DNA of 64,000 bases from an uncultured Bacteroides sp. (GTDB lineage: Bacteria > Bacteroidota > Bacteroidia > Bacteroidales > Bacteroidaceae), in assembly GCF_963675905.1 (NCBI RefSeq), contig NZ_OY780936.1, forward strand, positions 930,001 through 994,000, written 5' to 3'. Position 1 is the stretch's first letter, and every line of letters begins with the position of its first letter. Of this stretch, positions 1 through 8,769 are shown piece after piece. The position numbers and the translations under genes are program-made. The notes beneath the pieces were generated by a model. That model made no database searches. It was not told the DNA's origin and saw only the letters and a program-made list of their open reading frames with translations.

Positions 1-34
1 ATCAACTACAAATGTTTTAGCAGTAATATTCTCC

Positions 35-84
35 AATAAAAACATAAGAGGCAGTCAACTTTGACTGCCTCTTATGTTTTTATT
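35..84. terminator. Bidirectional terminator hairpin
   Basis: A perfect 24-bp stem (35-58 pairing with 61-84) with a 2-base loop and A/T tracts on both sides. It overlaps the TAA stop of the minus-strand lipoprotein gene at 80-82, so it can end transcription of that gene and of whatever reads in from the left edge. Confidence 0.85.
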
Positions 85-1006
85 TTATCATGTTTGCAAT
101 AGGCTTTATATTTCTTATTAACTTAATAAAGTCATCTTGTTCTTTTAGAGTTGCTATTTTTACTACATATGTTTGTAGTTGAATGCTTTCTTTATCTTCT
201 TCATTTATATATTTAATAATGAAAGGATATTTCAAACATTCGCATGGAAGTAATTTTATAATGAAGTCTTTCTCTGAATTTATTTTTCCATCATTAGGAT
301 TTGAAATGCTAACGCCTGTGTTACTGTCGTATTTTTCTGGATAAGAATAACTGTTTTTGAATGTGCATATCAGTGTATCAGAAATCATTCTATAATTGCC
401 AATATCATACCGAACACTGTCTGAACCCACGCATTGAAATTGAAGTAGGCTTTTGCCATTTGTTGATAGAAAAATATATCCCCAGTTACAGTCTCCTGGA
501 AGTAGATTTTCTTCATTACAATAACCTTCGTTTTCAGTTTCCAGAAATTGTATGAATGTTCCTGCAAATTCTCTTTGCTCTTTATAATAAGAATATGCAT
601 TTTTAACAGGAAATTGTTCTGAATAGGATTTTAAAATACTGTCGACCAATGATCTTACAGTCTCTTTATCCTTGTAAATAATGTATAGGTTTAAGCTATC
701 TTTAATTATTTGCAAAGTGTTATTTCTAACTTCATTATATTGCTTAAAAGAAATCTTCTGATTCCCGATAGAAGATAGCTCAAATTGAAAGATGGCGGAA
801 GGAATAGCTTTGAAAAGTTTCTTTTTAGTGATTTTTGTTGGACTTATTTGTTGCAATGATGAATTCATTGCAGCAACTTGTTGATCCATGAATAAATGAT
901 AATTGCTTGCCATCCGGCCTTTTACTTCTGTTATATGATTTGTACAACCACATAACAGAAGTGTTATTATAAGAAATGATATTTTGTATATACAATTGGT
1001 TTTCAT
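80..1006 (-). CDS. Hypothetical lipoprotein
   Basis: Encodes 308 residues beginning with a lysine-containing n-region, a hydrophobic stretch and a lipobox (LLLCGC, Cys about residue 21), so it is very probably a lipoprotein anchored in the outer or inner membrane. The rest is hydrophilic, with no motif I recognise. A stretch around residues 160-180 contains several Cys and aromatic residues. The gene is monocistronic: its stop codon lies inside a strong terminator, and the next gene upstream is an independent secreted protein in the same orientation, about 90 bases away. The ATG at 1006 is directly followed by the signal sequence, which supports this start. Function unknown. Confidence 0.8.
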   Translation of the reverse strand: MKTNCIYKISFLIITLLLCGCTNHITEVKGRMASNYHLFMDQQVAAMNSSLQQISPTKITKKKLFKAIPSAIFQFELSSIGNQKISFKQYNEVRNNTLQIIKDSLNLYIIYKDKETVRSLVDSILKSYSEQFPVKNAYSYYKEQREFAGTFIQFLETENEGYCNEENLLPGDCNWGYIFLSTNGKSLLQFQCVGSDSVRYDIGNYRMISDTLICTFKNSYSYPEKYDSNTGVSISNPNDGKINSEKDFIIKLLPCECLKYPFIIKYINEEDKESIQLQTYVVKIATLKEQDDFIKLIRNIKPIANMIK

Positions 1007-1096
1007 GATTGTATGAGGTTGTACATATTGAATAACAATGTGTTACTCTAAAAAGTTTTCTCTCTCTCTTATCATGAAATCAACTTATTGAAGTTG

Positions 1097-1813
1097 CTAT
1101 TCATCGTTATCTCTTTCTCGATTACCTTTATTGGGCTTATGTTTATTCTCTTCTCCTTTATGACCTTTCATCTGTCCTCGATTTCCTTTTTCGTTTCTTT
1201 TTTGAAATTTATCATACTCGTCTCGATCATTGTTTCCTTTAGATTTATATTCTTTCTCTTTATGATTCTTATTACCCTTGTACTTTTTATTATCTCTGGC
1301 TTTTTGCTTATGATAGAAAAGTGGTTCTTCTACTAGTTCATTCGGGTAATTTTTCTTGTTTTTTCCTGCAACATTTGGATCTTTCTTAGTTTTGTATTCT
1401 TTATGAGTGTTTTTCCAATAAACAGTTTCTTCTTTCATTCTTTGTTTGAAGCGATGGAATTCATCAGAACCAGGTTTTATACCATATTCCTTTGCTAAAT
1501 TACCCCAACCTTTTGTTGCGCCACCATCCCTATAATCATTGAAGATTGTGTTAATTGGTTTATTTAAAAACTGGCTTAATTCTAAACCCATAACAACATC
1601 TCCCCAATTTCTGTTGAATCCATTGTATAACTCATTAAGTTTTTGTTGAGAGATACCATAGTGTTGATTATACAAATTGCAAACCTCATCGTTGGTATAA
1701 TTTTTATTATTCAACAATACATTGCCAACAAATACCATAAAATCATTGTAAGATTGTGCATGCATACTAAATGATGCAACAAATACTGTCAGTGTTAAAA
1801 ATAACTTTTTCAT
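1097..1813 (-). CDS. Secreted protein with charged low-complexity tail
   Basis: Encodes about 238 residues when started at the ATG at 1813. A longer form starts at 1834, but the shorter start puts the signal peptide (MKKLFLTLTVFVASFSMHAQ) at the N-terminus and leaves room for a leader. Residues 20-135 look folded, with conserved-looking Trp, Leu and Phe positions. From about residue 140 the protein becomes an extremely hydrophilic tail dominated by Lys, Asn, Gly, Glu, Arg and Asp with KGN/KGNK-like steps. Such a tail is likely disordered and could bind polyanions or be a surface linker. No family recognised. It lies between two other small exported proteins, all on the minus strand. Confidence 0.7.
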   Translation of the reverse strand: MKKLFLTLTVFVASFSMHAQSYNDFMVFVGNVLLNNKNYTNDEVCNLYNQHYGISQQKLNELYNGFNRNWGDVVMGLELSQFLNKPINTIFNDYRDGGATKGWGNLAKEYGIKPGSDEFHRFKQRMKEETVYWKNTHKEYKTKKDPNVAGKNKKNYPNELVEEPLFYHKQKARDNKKYKGNKNHKEKEYKSKGNNDRDEYDKFQKRNEKGNRGQMKGHKGEENKHKPNKGNRERDNDE

Positions 1814-1956
1814 AATTTTCTTGTTTTTAGTCATATTGAAAACAAAATATACGTTTCAAAAATAGTAATATAAAAGAGCGTTCTATTTATATATTATGTT
1901 TTTTAATTTGTATAAATCTTATTATCCGGCTTTAAAAAGAAATGTAAAAGAGCTAT

Positions 1957-2292
1957 TTATCTTCTATCGATATGATTACGTCTGTCGTAATGCGAATTAT
2001 TATTCTGAGTATTTGGCAAAGGTTCGTTGTATGTAGTTAAGCTGGTAACAATGTTATTTTCAAACCAAACAATATAATATTGAGTTGAAGTTGTTGAACC
2101 CGCAAGCGGATCAACATATCTCCATGATTCTTCAGTTTCATGAAATTGTCTGTCGCCAGGTTCTCCTAAAATCTTTAGAACCTCATTCTTTGTCATTCCT
2201 TGTTCTATAAGCATTATATTATGCCCGAAGTTTAGAATTTTACATGATGATAAAACAAGTGTCAAACAGAAGAATAAAATAATTTTTTTCAT
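1957..2292 (-). CDS. BamE/SmpA-OmlA-like small lipoprotein
   Basis: Encodes 111 residues with a signal peptide and lipobox (LVLSSC, Cys about residue 17). The following segment, GMTKNEVLKILGEPGDRQF and then EESWRY, has the pattern of the SmpA/OmlA fold: G-x-[ST]-x-x-x-V-x-x-x-[LM]-G-x-P followed by an aromatic W-x-Y strand. In proteobacteria this fold forms BamE of the outer-membrane assembly complex. In Bacteroidales many stand-alone copies exist with unknown partners, so I would not call it BamE itself. The C-terminus is rich in Asn, His and Arg. It is divergent from the OmpA-type gene, with the palindromic array at 2567-2674 between them. Confidence 0.7.
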   Translation of the reverse strand: MKKIILFFCLTLVLSSCKILNFGHNIMLIEQGMTKNEVLKILGEPGDRQFHETEESWRYVDPLAGSTTSTQYYIVWFENNIVTSLTTYNEPLPNTQNNNSHYDRRNHIDRR

Positions 2293-2566
2293 AATAGTTT
2301 GTTTTTAATCTATGTGTAGTTTTTGTAATCTTCTAGAATCTTGCATTTTAAGGTTTAGATATTATTATCAAAGTTTAAACGCTAAAAATGCATGACAAAA
2401 TAAGTAATAATTTCTCAAATAATTAGCAATAATATATAAGTGTTTTTTCAATTATTTTGTTTTGAATATTATTTTTTAAAATTACTATTTCTGAAAAATA
2501 ATATTAAACTTGTTTGTTCAGCAATTTATGCGAGGATAATTTATTCTTTTACAAGGAAAGTTTTAT

Positions 2567-2674
2567 TTTTATATATATCAGAATTTATTTTTGATGTACA
2601 TCTAATTGTCATTTTGATATACGTCAAAGCACTCTTTTGATGTATATCTAAATACCCCTTTGATATATATCAAA
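2567..2674. repeat. Family A palindrome array, copy 1 (23-bp period)
   Basis: Four 16-bp near-palindromes start at 2590 (TTTGATGTACATCTAA), 2613 (TTTGATATACGTCAAA), 2636 (TTTGATGTATATCTAA) and 2659 (TTTGATATATATCAAA). A degenerate fifth unit at 2567 (TTTTATATATATCAGA) is in phase. The start-to-start distance is exactly 23 bp each time. The 7-bp linkers (atttatt, ttgtcat, gcactct, atacccc) are unrelated to each other. The array lies in the 516-base gap between divergent genes, ending 134 bases before the OmpA-type start codon. The same design occurs at 28733-28817. Confidence 0.9.
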
Positions 2675-2808
2675 ATATAATTCTTTCTTGTTTTTATTCT
2701 TTTTATCTCTTTATTCCTTAGAACTTCAAAAAAGAGTAGTTAGCGTTTAACAATAATCAATACTTGTGTGTTTTATATATAGGTTTATTAATCAATAAAT
2801 AAAAAAAT

Positions 2809-4005
2809 ATGAAGAAAGTATTTTTTCTGTTGGCAGTACTCTTTTTTACTGCAATGAGTTTTGCTCAGGAACGGGAAAAGACTTTAAAGCAGTATGGATT
2901 TTGGGATAACTGGTTTTTACAGTTGCAGATGGGAGGGCAATATACGTTTAGTGAATGCCAGGATTACTCTTCTTTTTCAGGGAAGTTGAGCCCAACTGCA
3001 GCTTTAAATGTGGGGAAATTCTTTTTTCCGGAAGTTGGTACTCGTTTTCAGATTGGAGGATGGACTTCGAAGAATAATGTTGTTGGCTCTCTGTATAACG
3101 TAAACTATATTAATGCAAACTTAGATGTCTTGTTCAATATGAGTAATATATTTAGATCATACAGAGAAAATAGGGGATTTAATCTTATAGGTATCCTCGG
3201 ACTTGGCTTTGTGCATACTTTTAAAAATCAGAATGTATTTGTATCAACGCAATTCGAACCACAGCAACATACTTTGAAATCATCAAATAGTGGCTCTATA
3301 CGTTTAGGATTACAAGCCGATATTCGTCTTAGTGATGCCTGGAGTTTTAATATAGAAGCAAATGGTAATCTTCTGCGTGATGATTTTAATGGTCAGGAGA
3401 AATGGAAGACATACAATGATGGAACTCTGAATCTCTTGACAGGCTTTACTTATCGTTTTAAAAATAGAGGTTTTGCCCTTGTTGATCCTGTTGATCCCAT
3501 TTTAATTCAGTCTTTGAACGAACGAAACAATGAGTTGAGAGGACAGATTCAAGTACTGATTAATCAGAATAAAGAGCTTAGAGAACAACTGGAAGGGTAT
3601 AAGGTGCGTCATGAAAATAAGCAGATTACAGAAACTGAAAAGAACACCTTTGTTGATAATGAATCTGCATTGAAAGATACAGTGCTGATTTCTGTGATTG
3701 TTTTCCGGACTGGAAAATCTACAATTGAAACAGATCAGGAATTTAATCTTTATACTGTAGCACAATACATGATGAAATATCGTGAAAAACAGGTAACAAT
3801 AGCAAGTTATACAGATGTAAAAGCAAGTACAGCTGATATTAATTTGCAGGTAAGTAAAAAACGTGCTGCAGCTGTTATTAAAGTGTTGAGTGAAAAATAT
3901 AATATTCCTGCGAATCGTTTTATAATTATGAACTTTAGTGACAATAAACAATCAGGTTCAATTAACAACATCTGGAATAAAATAAGCGTTTATACTTTTA
4001 AATAA
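2809..4005 (+). CDS. OmpA-family outer membrane protein
   Basis: Encodes 398 residues. A signal peptide (to about residue 20, ending SFAQ) precedes a beta-rich region of some 200 residues with alternating aromatic and polar strands, expected to be an outer-membrane barrel. Next comes a coiled-coil-like linker (about residues 232-265, SLNERNNELRGQIQVL and repeats of Glu/Gln/Leu), then an OmpA-like peptidoglycan-binding domain (about 300-398). In that last domain YTD, the LQVSKKRAAAVIKVL helix and the IPANRF turn match the family, although the usual NxxLSxxRA is altered to a Ser-Lys-Lys form and the C-terminal end is short. Role: tethering outer membrane to cell wall, possibly as a porin. A terminator follows; a family A palindrome array lies upstream and may be regulatory. 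Confidence 0.8.
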   Translation: MKKVFFLLAVLFFTAMSFAQEREKTLKQYGFWDNWFLQLQMGGQYTFSECQDYSSFSGKLSPTAALNVGKFFFPEVGTRFQIGGWTSKNNVVGSLYNVNYINANLDVLFNMSNIFRSYRENRGFNLIGILGLGFVHTFKNQNVFVSTQFEPQQHTLKSSNSGSIRLGLQADIRLSDAWSFNIEANGNLLRDDFNGQEKWKTYNDGTLNLLTGFTYRFKNRGFALVDPVDPILIQSLNERNNELRGQIQVLINQNKELREQLEGYKVRHENKQITETEKNTFVDNESALKDTVLISVIVFRTGKSTIETDQEFNLYTVAQYMMKYREKQVTIASYTDVKASTADINLQVSKKRAAAVIKVLSEKYNIPANRFIIMNFSDNKQSGSINNIWNKISVYTFK

Positions 4006-4026
4006 ATAAAAAAGAGCATTGAATAT

Positions 4027-4068
4027 AAAATCAAGCTGGCCTAGTTAATCTGAGCTAGCTTGATTTTT
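4027..4068 (+). terminator. Terminator after OmpA-type gene
   Basis: The 11-bp arms AAAATCAAGCT (4027-4037) and AGCTTGATTTT (4057-4067) flank a 19-base loop and are followed by a T-rich stretch. It lies 22 bases after the stop of the OmpA-family gene. Confidence 0.8.
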
Positions 4069-4274
4069 ATTATATTTGCGTCCTATAAAAAACGATTATG
4101 GAGAAACATATTCATTGTTCTATTCATTCTCACTTGCTGTACATCTACGGCATAAAATAATAATCGATGAAACAATTTCGAAGTAAACTCGATTTCTATT
4201 AACAACAAGATTTTCAAAGATATTTATGTATCCTGGAAAGCTCAAACTGTATTTATTTAAAAATGAAATATGAA

Positions 4275-6191
4275 ATGAAAAATGCAACTTTACTTTTATT
4301 ATTCTTCTTTTTAACTTTCTCTGGAAAAGCTGCAATTACTACCAGCAAAAAAGCAAATAATTGTAGTGCTTACCTTTTTGTCTATTTCACCGGCAATAAT
4401 GGAGATGAAGAATCTGTTCGTTATGCCATTAGTGAAGATGGATATAACTACAAAGCATTGAATAACAATAAGCCAGTAATCAGTTCAAAAACTATCAGTT
4501 CTACCGGAGGTGTGCGTGATCCGCATATCTTGCGTGGGGAAGATGGAAAGACTTTTTATATGGTACTTACGGATATGGTGGCGGCCAATGGATGGAGCTC
4601 AAACAGAGCAATGATATTGCTTAAATCTACCGATCTCATTCATTGGAGATCTAGTGTCGTTAATATTCAGAAAAAGTATAAAGGACAGGAAGATTTGCTT
4701 CGGGTTTGGGCGCCGCAAACTATTTATGATAAGAAAGCTGGCAAGTATATGGTGTACTGGTCAATGAAGTATGGCGAAAATCCAGATGTTATTTATTATG
4801 CATATGCCAATAAAGATTTTACAGATATTGAAGGAACTCCAAAACCTTTGTTTATTCCCCAAAACAAACTTTCATGCATTGACGGTGATATTATCTATAA
4901 AGATGGATTATATCATTTGTTTTACAAAACAGAAGGACACGGCAATGGTATAAAGAAAGCAACAACTTCTTCTCTTACCTCTGGAAAATGGGCAGAATCA
5001 AGTGATTATAAACAGCAAACCAAAGAATCCGTAGAAGGTTCCGGAATATTCAAGCTGATAAATTCTGATAAATATATTCTCATGTACGATGTGTATATGA
5101 AAGGTAAGTATCAATTTACTGAAAGTACCGATTTAGATTACTTTAAAGTTATTGATAATAATATCTCCATGAATTTTCATCCTCGCCATGGAACTATTAT
5201 TCCTATAACTAAAAAGGAAAAAGATGCTTTGATTGCAAAATGGGACATTACGGAAAGTAAACAATCTAATCCTATAATTCCGGGATTCCATGCCGATCCT
5301 GAAGTTCTTTATTCACAAAAGACAGGTAAATATTATATTTATCCAACAACAGATGGAGTATCAGGGTGGGGTGGACATTCATTTAATGTTTTCTCATCAA
5401 CAAATTTGAAAGACTGGAAAGATGAAGGAACAATTATTGATGTAAAAACAGATCAGGTAAAGTGGGCCGATGGTAACGCATGGGCGCCTTGCATTGAAGA
5501 GAAGCTCATTGATGGAAAATATAAATACTTCTTTTACTTTAGTGCTAATAGTAAAGAAGGAAAAGGAAAGCAAATAGGTGTTGCTACATCAGATTCTCCT
5601 ACAGGTTCTTTCACTGATTTGGGACATTCTATTGTTACAACATCACCAGTAGGAAGAGGTCAGCAAATTGATGTGGATGTATTCACTGATCCAAAATCTG
5701 GTAAGAGTTATCTATATTGGGGTAATGGTTATATGGCAGTGGCTGAGCTTAATGAAGATATGACATCATTGAAAGAAGGTACTACAAAAGTATTAACTCC
5801 TCAAGGTGGAACATTGGAAAATTATGCTTTTCGTGAAGCTTCTTACGTGTTTTATAGAAATGGGGTTTATTATTTCCTTTGGTCGGTTGATGATACTGGT
5901 TCACCCAATTATCACGTAGCGTATGGAACCAGTACTTCACCTACTGGTCCAATAGAGGTGGCTAAAGATCCCATCGTTTTAATACAAGATGCAAAGAACG
6001 AGATTTACGGTCCGGCACATAATTCAATTTTAAATATCCCGGGAAGTGACGAATGGTATATTGTTTATCATCGAATCAACAAGAACTATCTGAATAAAGA
6101 GAATGGACCTGGATACCATCGGGAAGTTTGTATTGATAAGCTCACGTTCAATGAAGACGGAACAATAAAACGCGTAACACCTACTAATTAA
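4275..6191 (+). CDS. Tandem GH43 glycoside hydrolase
   Basis: An ATG at 4275 gives 638 residues and puts the signal peptide (MKNATLLLLFFFLTFSGKAA) first; an ATG four codons upstream (4263) is possible. Two five-bladed propeller domains of the GH43 type follow; numbers here count from 4263. Domain 1, about 35-325, has the candidate base Asp86 in GGVRDPHIL and candidate acid Glu259 in VEGSGIF. Domain 2, about 335-640, has NPIIPGFHADPEV (base Asp345), an Asp pair at 470-472 and FREASY (acid Glu525). GH43 enzymes remove arabinose, xylose or galactose from plant polysaccharides, usually from pectin side chains or arabinoxylan. The neighbouring pectin lyases favour rhamnogalacturonan-I side chains, but specificity cannot be read from sequence. 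Secreted or surface-exposed. Confidence 0.85.
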   Translation: MKNATLLLLFFFLTFSGKAAITTSKKANNCSAYLFVYFTGNNGDEESVRYAISEDGYNYKALNNNKPVISSKTISSTGGVRDPHILRGEDGKTFYMVLTDMVAANGWSSNRAMILLKSTDLIHWRSSVVNIQKKYKGQEDLLRVWAPQTIYDKKAGKYMVYWSMKYGENPDVIYYAYANKDFTDIEGTPKPLFIPQNKLSCIDGDIIYKDGLYHLFYKTEGHGNGIKKATTSSLTSGKWAESSDYKQQTKESVEGSGIFKLINSDKYILMYDVYMKGKYQFTESTDLDYFKVIDNNISMNFHPRHGTIIPITKKEKDALIAKWDITESKQSNPIIPGFHADPEVLYSQKTGKYYIYPTTDGVSGWGGHSFNVFSSTNLKDWKDEGTIIDVKTDQVKWADGNAWAPCIEEKLIDGKYKYFFYFSANSKEGKGKQIGVATSDSPTGSFTDLGHSIVTTSPVGRGQQIDVDVFTDPKSGKSYLYWGNGYMAVAELNEDMTSLKEGTTKVLTPQGGTLENYAFREASYVFYRNGVYYFLWSVDDTGSPNYHVAYGTSTSPTGPIEVAKDPIVLIQDAKNEIYGPAHNSILNIPGSDEWYIVYHRINKNYLNKENGPGYHREVCIDKLTFNEDGTIKRVTPTN

Positions 6192-6245
6192 GCAATAGAT
6201 ATATGTTGTAAATGAAACTTTGATTTTAGGTCTGCAATAAAATAT

Positions 6246-6283
6246 AAAGGAGCTGAACTTGTAAAAGTTTGGCTCCTTTTTTT
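6246..6283 (+). terminator. Terminator after the GH43 gene
   Basis: The arms AAAGGAGC (6246-6253) and GCTCCTTT (6272-6279), extended inward by AACTT/AAGTT pairing, are followed by a run of T. It is 55 bases downstream of the GH43 stop and separates that gene from the lyase pair. Confidence 0.8.
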
Positions 6284-6912
6284 GAAATACTTATTTGGAG
6301 GAATTTTAAAATCAAAAGTAAAATGTAAAATCAATTAATGAAAAAGGAGTAATCTCACGACCACTCCTTCCTATAAAATTAATCTATTAATCCGTTATAC
6401 CTAACTAATCTATACCCTAAAACACCTAAAGTTTATTTTAATATTTGAATTTTATTATATGCACTAATATGTACTAACAATATTAGATAATGCCCTTTTA
6501 AATTGAAATTACCATTTGTTTGTTTCAATGATGGCAAAAGTATTATATATTATTTGTTTTGAAAATGGAATACAATACACTTATATTGAATAATATTCAT
6601 TTTGAGAAATATAGCTGTTTAGCCATATTACATATTTTACTCATTAATGTTGAATAATTGATTTGGTTTAGTAGAACTCTAATCGCTTCTGGAAATTTAT
6701 AACAGCAATTATGGCATTGCTTCAAAGACCAATAGAGACTGTGCTGTTTTATTAAGTTCTTGCTGTTCAAGAGTAAAACACTTGCTCAAATGCGAATGAA
6801 TCCTTTTTTAGTATAATATTTCATCTCTGTGTACTATATTCTATTGTATAATGCAAGGTCGTGATTTACTTTTGTTGAAAGATAACTTACTTTGTTAATG
6901 AATATAGAAATT
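6284..6912. other. Long AT-rich gap before the lyase operon
   Basis: About 630 bases with no convincing gene. A second hairpin, AAGGAGT/ACTCCTT (6344-6350 with 6363-6369), repeats the stem sequence of the preceding terminator. A smaller inverted repeat AGCAAT/ATTGCT lies at about 6702-6719. The rest is very AT-rich. The length suggests a regulated promoter region for the PL11 gene, but I cannot point to a definite operator. Confidence 0.4.
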
Positions 6913-8751
6913 ATGAAATCTGCACATCTACTTTTTTGCGGAGTCTTATTATGTGTTGCTGGAAATTTGCATGCACAAGATCCCCGTGAACGCAATTATT
7001 ATTATGAGATATTGCAACCCAGTCATGAATCAAAACCAGCAGTAAATGGTTTTGCAGCTAATAAAATCAAGGAAAATCTCAATCGAGGTCTGACTGCCGT
7101 TCCGGCTGCTGATGGTAAAGGAATTTATCTTAGCTGGCGACTTCTGGAACAAGATGGAAATAATGTATCTTTTCATCTTTATCGTAATTTAAATGGAAAA
7201 ATACAGCGGCTAACAAAGAAGCCATTAACTACTACTTGTGATTTTACAGACAAGACTTTTGTTGCGGGAAAAGCTCAATATTGGATTAGTGTTCTGGATA
7301 AAAACGGAAAAGCAAAATCAATATCAGATAAACTGGATGTGAATTTTGCTTCTTTGAAGAATTACCATTCAATCAAGCTTAACCGCTCTGTGAAAGTGGG
7401 GAAAGTTGCAGTTGCCGATTTGAATGGAGATGGAACCTACGATTACATAATCCGCACACCGGATATGAACGTTGATCCGGGTATGCCTGGAAATTTGGAT
7501 GGGAAAACATTTCAGATTGAAGCTTACCTCAATGATGGAACTTTCTTGTGGTCAAAAGATTTAGGGCAAGGCATAGAACCAGGCATTTGGTATTCACCAT
7601 TTGTAGCTTACGATTTTAATGGCGATGGAAAAGCTGAGATCGCTCTAAAAACAGCACCGGATAATGCTAAGCGAAACGAAAAGGGGCGTATTGATTCAGG
7701 GGAGGAATATTTGAGCATTCTTGATGGAATGACCGGAAAAGAGATAACAAGAGTGGATTGGCCGGAAAGAAATTTTAGCTATGGTAACTTAGTTCGCCAG
7801 AATCGCAACCAGATAGGTATGGTTTTTCTGGATGGTAAAACACCTTATATCCTAGCTTGTCGTGGTACATATAAACTAATGGTGGTGGATGCATGGCAAC
7901 TTAATGGCAATAAGCTTGAACGTGCATGGCGTTGGAACGGTGATGAAGAAAACCCTGTAGTGCGTAGCATGGGATCTCATAATATGGTTTGTGGTGATGT
8001 TGATGGAGATGGGCGTGATGAAATATTATTAGGTTCCTGCATGCTTGATGATAATGGAACTTTATTGTGGTCAGCCGGTTTGGGGCATCCTGACAAATGT
8101 TATTTAACTGACATTGATCCTAACCGACCTGGAATGGAAGTCTTTCTTGCTCTGGAGCCTTGGCAAGACAATGGCAGAGGTGTTTGTGTGGTAGATGCTA
8201 AAACCGGAAAACAGGTCTGGAACATCGGGCATAAAACATTTCATGTTGGCGATGGTATGGTTGCTGATATTGATCCTACTCATAAAGGTTTGGAATGCTT
8301 TGCTTCTGAAGATAAAAAAGGCGGTAGCAGTGACAAATACTTATTATCTGCTGATGGTAAATCTTTGGGTAAAAATGAAGATGTTCCTTCATGTCGTAAC
8401 TGGATATGGTGGAATGCAGACCTTGTCAGAGAAACATTTAAAGGTGATGATAACCGCTGGGGAGCAAGTTCGTCTTCTGATGGCAAGTCTTTAAGTGTTA
8501 TAGAATGGAAAGGCAAAACTCTTGCTGAAGGTATAGAAGGCGATATTCAACTGATTGGAGATTTATATGGCGACTGGCGTGAAGAGGTCGTTACCTCATT
8601 GCCGGGCGAGCTTCGTATATATACAACTAATATACCGGCAAAAGATCGTAGAATTACTTTGATGCAGGATGGTGTTTACCGTAGTTATGTTGCTCATCGT
8701 TCTATGGGTTATCCGCAAGCACCTGTACCTTCATATTATTTAGGTGAATAG
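6913..8751 (+). CDS. PL11 rhamnogalacturonan lyase
   Basis: About 612 residues from the ATG at 6913, which places a signal peptide (ending NLHAQ) at the N-terminus; an in-frame ATG exists at 6898. The family signature LNRGLTAVPA and GIYLSWRLL is followed by a fibronectin-like segment and then a beta-propeller with three calcium-binding-type loops: DLNGDGTYD, DFNGDGKAE and DVDGDGRDE. It ends with the typical SYYLG motif. PL11 enzymes cleave the rhamnose-galacturonate backbone of rhamnogalacturonan-I by beta-elimination, leaving an unsaturated galacturonate at the new non-reducing end, and need calcium. Length is normal. The next gene starts 18 bases after the stop, so the two are probably co-transcribed. 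Endo versus exo mode cannot be told by eye. Confidence 0.9.
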   Translation: MKSAHLLFCGVLLCVAGNLHAQDPRERNYYYEILQPSHESKPAVNGFAANKIKENLNRGLTAVPAADGKGIYLSWRLLEQDGNNVSFHLYRNLNGKIQRLTKKPLTTTCDFTDKTFVAGKAQYWISVLDKNGKAKSISDKLDVNFASLKNYHSIKLNRSVKVGKVAVADLNGDGTYDYIIRTPDMNVDPGMPGNLDGKTFQIEAYLNDGTFLWSKDLGQGIEPGIWYSPFVAYDFNGDGKAEIALKTAPDNAKRNEKGRIDSGEEYLSILDGMTGKEITRVDWPERNFSYGNLVRQNRNQIGMVFLDGKTPYILACRGTYKLMVVDAWQLNGNKLERAWRWNGDEENPVVRSMGSHNMVCGDVDGDGRDEILLGSCMLDDNGTLLWSAGLGHPDKCYLTDIDPNRPGMEVFLALEPWQDNGRGVCVVDAKTGKQVWNIGHKTFHVGDGMVADIDPTHKGLECFASEDKKGGSSDKYLLSADGKSLGKNEDVPSCRNWIWWNADLVRETFKGDDNRWGASSSSDGKSLSVIEWKGKTLAEGIEGDIQLIGDLYGDWREEVVTSLPGELRIYTTNIPAKDRRITLMQDGVYRSYVAHRSMGYPQAPVPSYYLGE

Positions 8752-8769
8752 TTTAACAGTTACTTTACA

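Noticed and set aside
1088-1336. Plus-strand hydrophobic open frame that looks like a membrane protein
   Set aside because: It is the antisense of the Lys/Asn-rich tail of the minus-strand secreted protein; complementing AAA/AAC-type codons gives Phe and Leu runs.
2440-2640. Plus-strand open frame of 66 codons in the gap before the OmpA gene
   Set aside because: It is rich in Phe, Leu and Ile as expected from AT-rich non-coding DNA, and it runs into the palindrome array.
2567-2674. CRISPR-like array (repeat, spacer, repeat)
   Set aside because: Repeats of 16 bp and spacers of 7 bp are far too short for CRISPR, units vary in sequence and no cas gene is present. The same applies to the other palindrome arrays.
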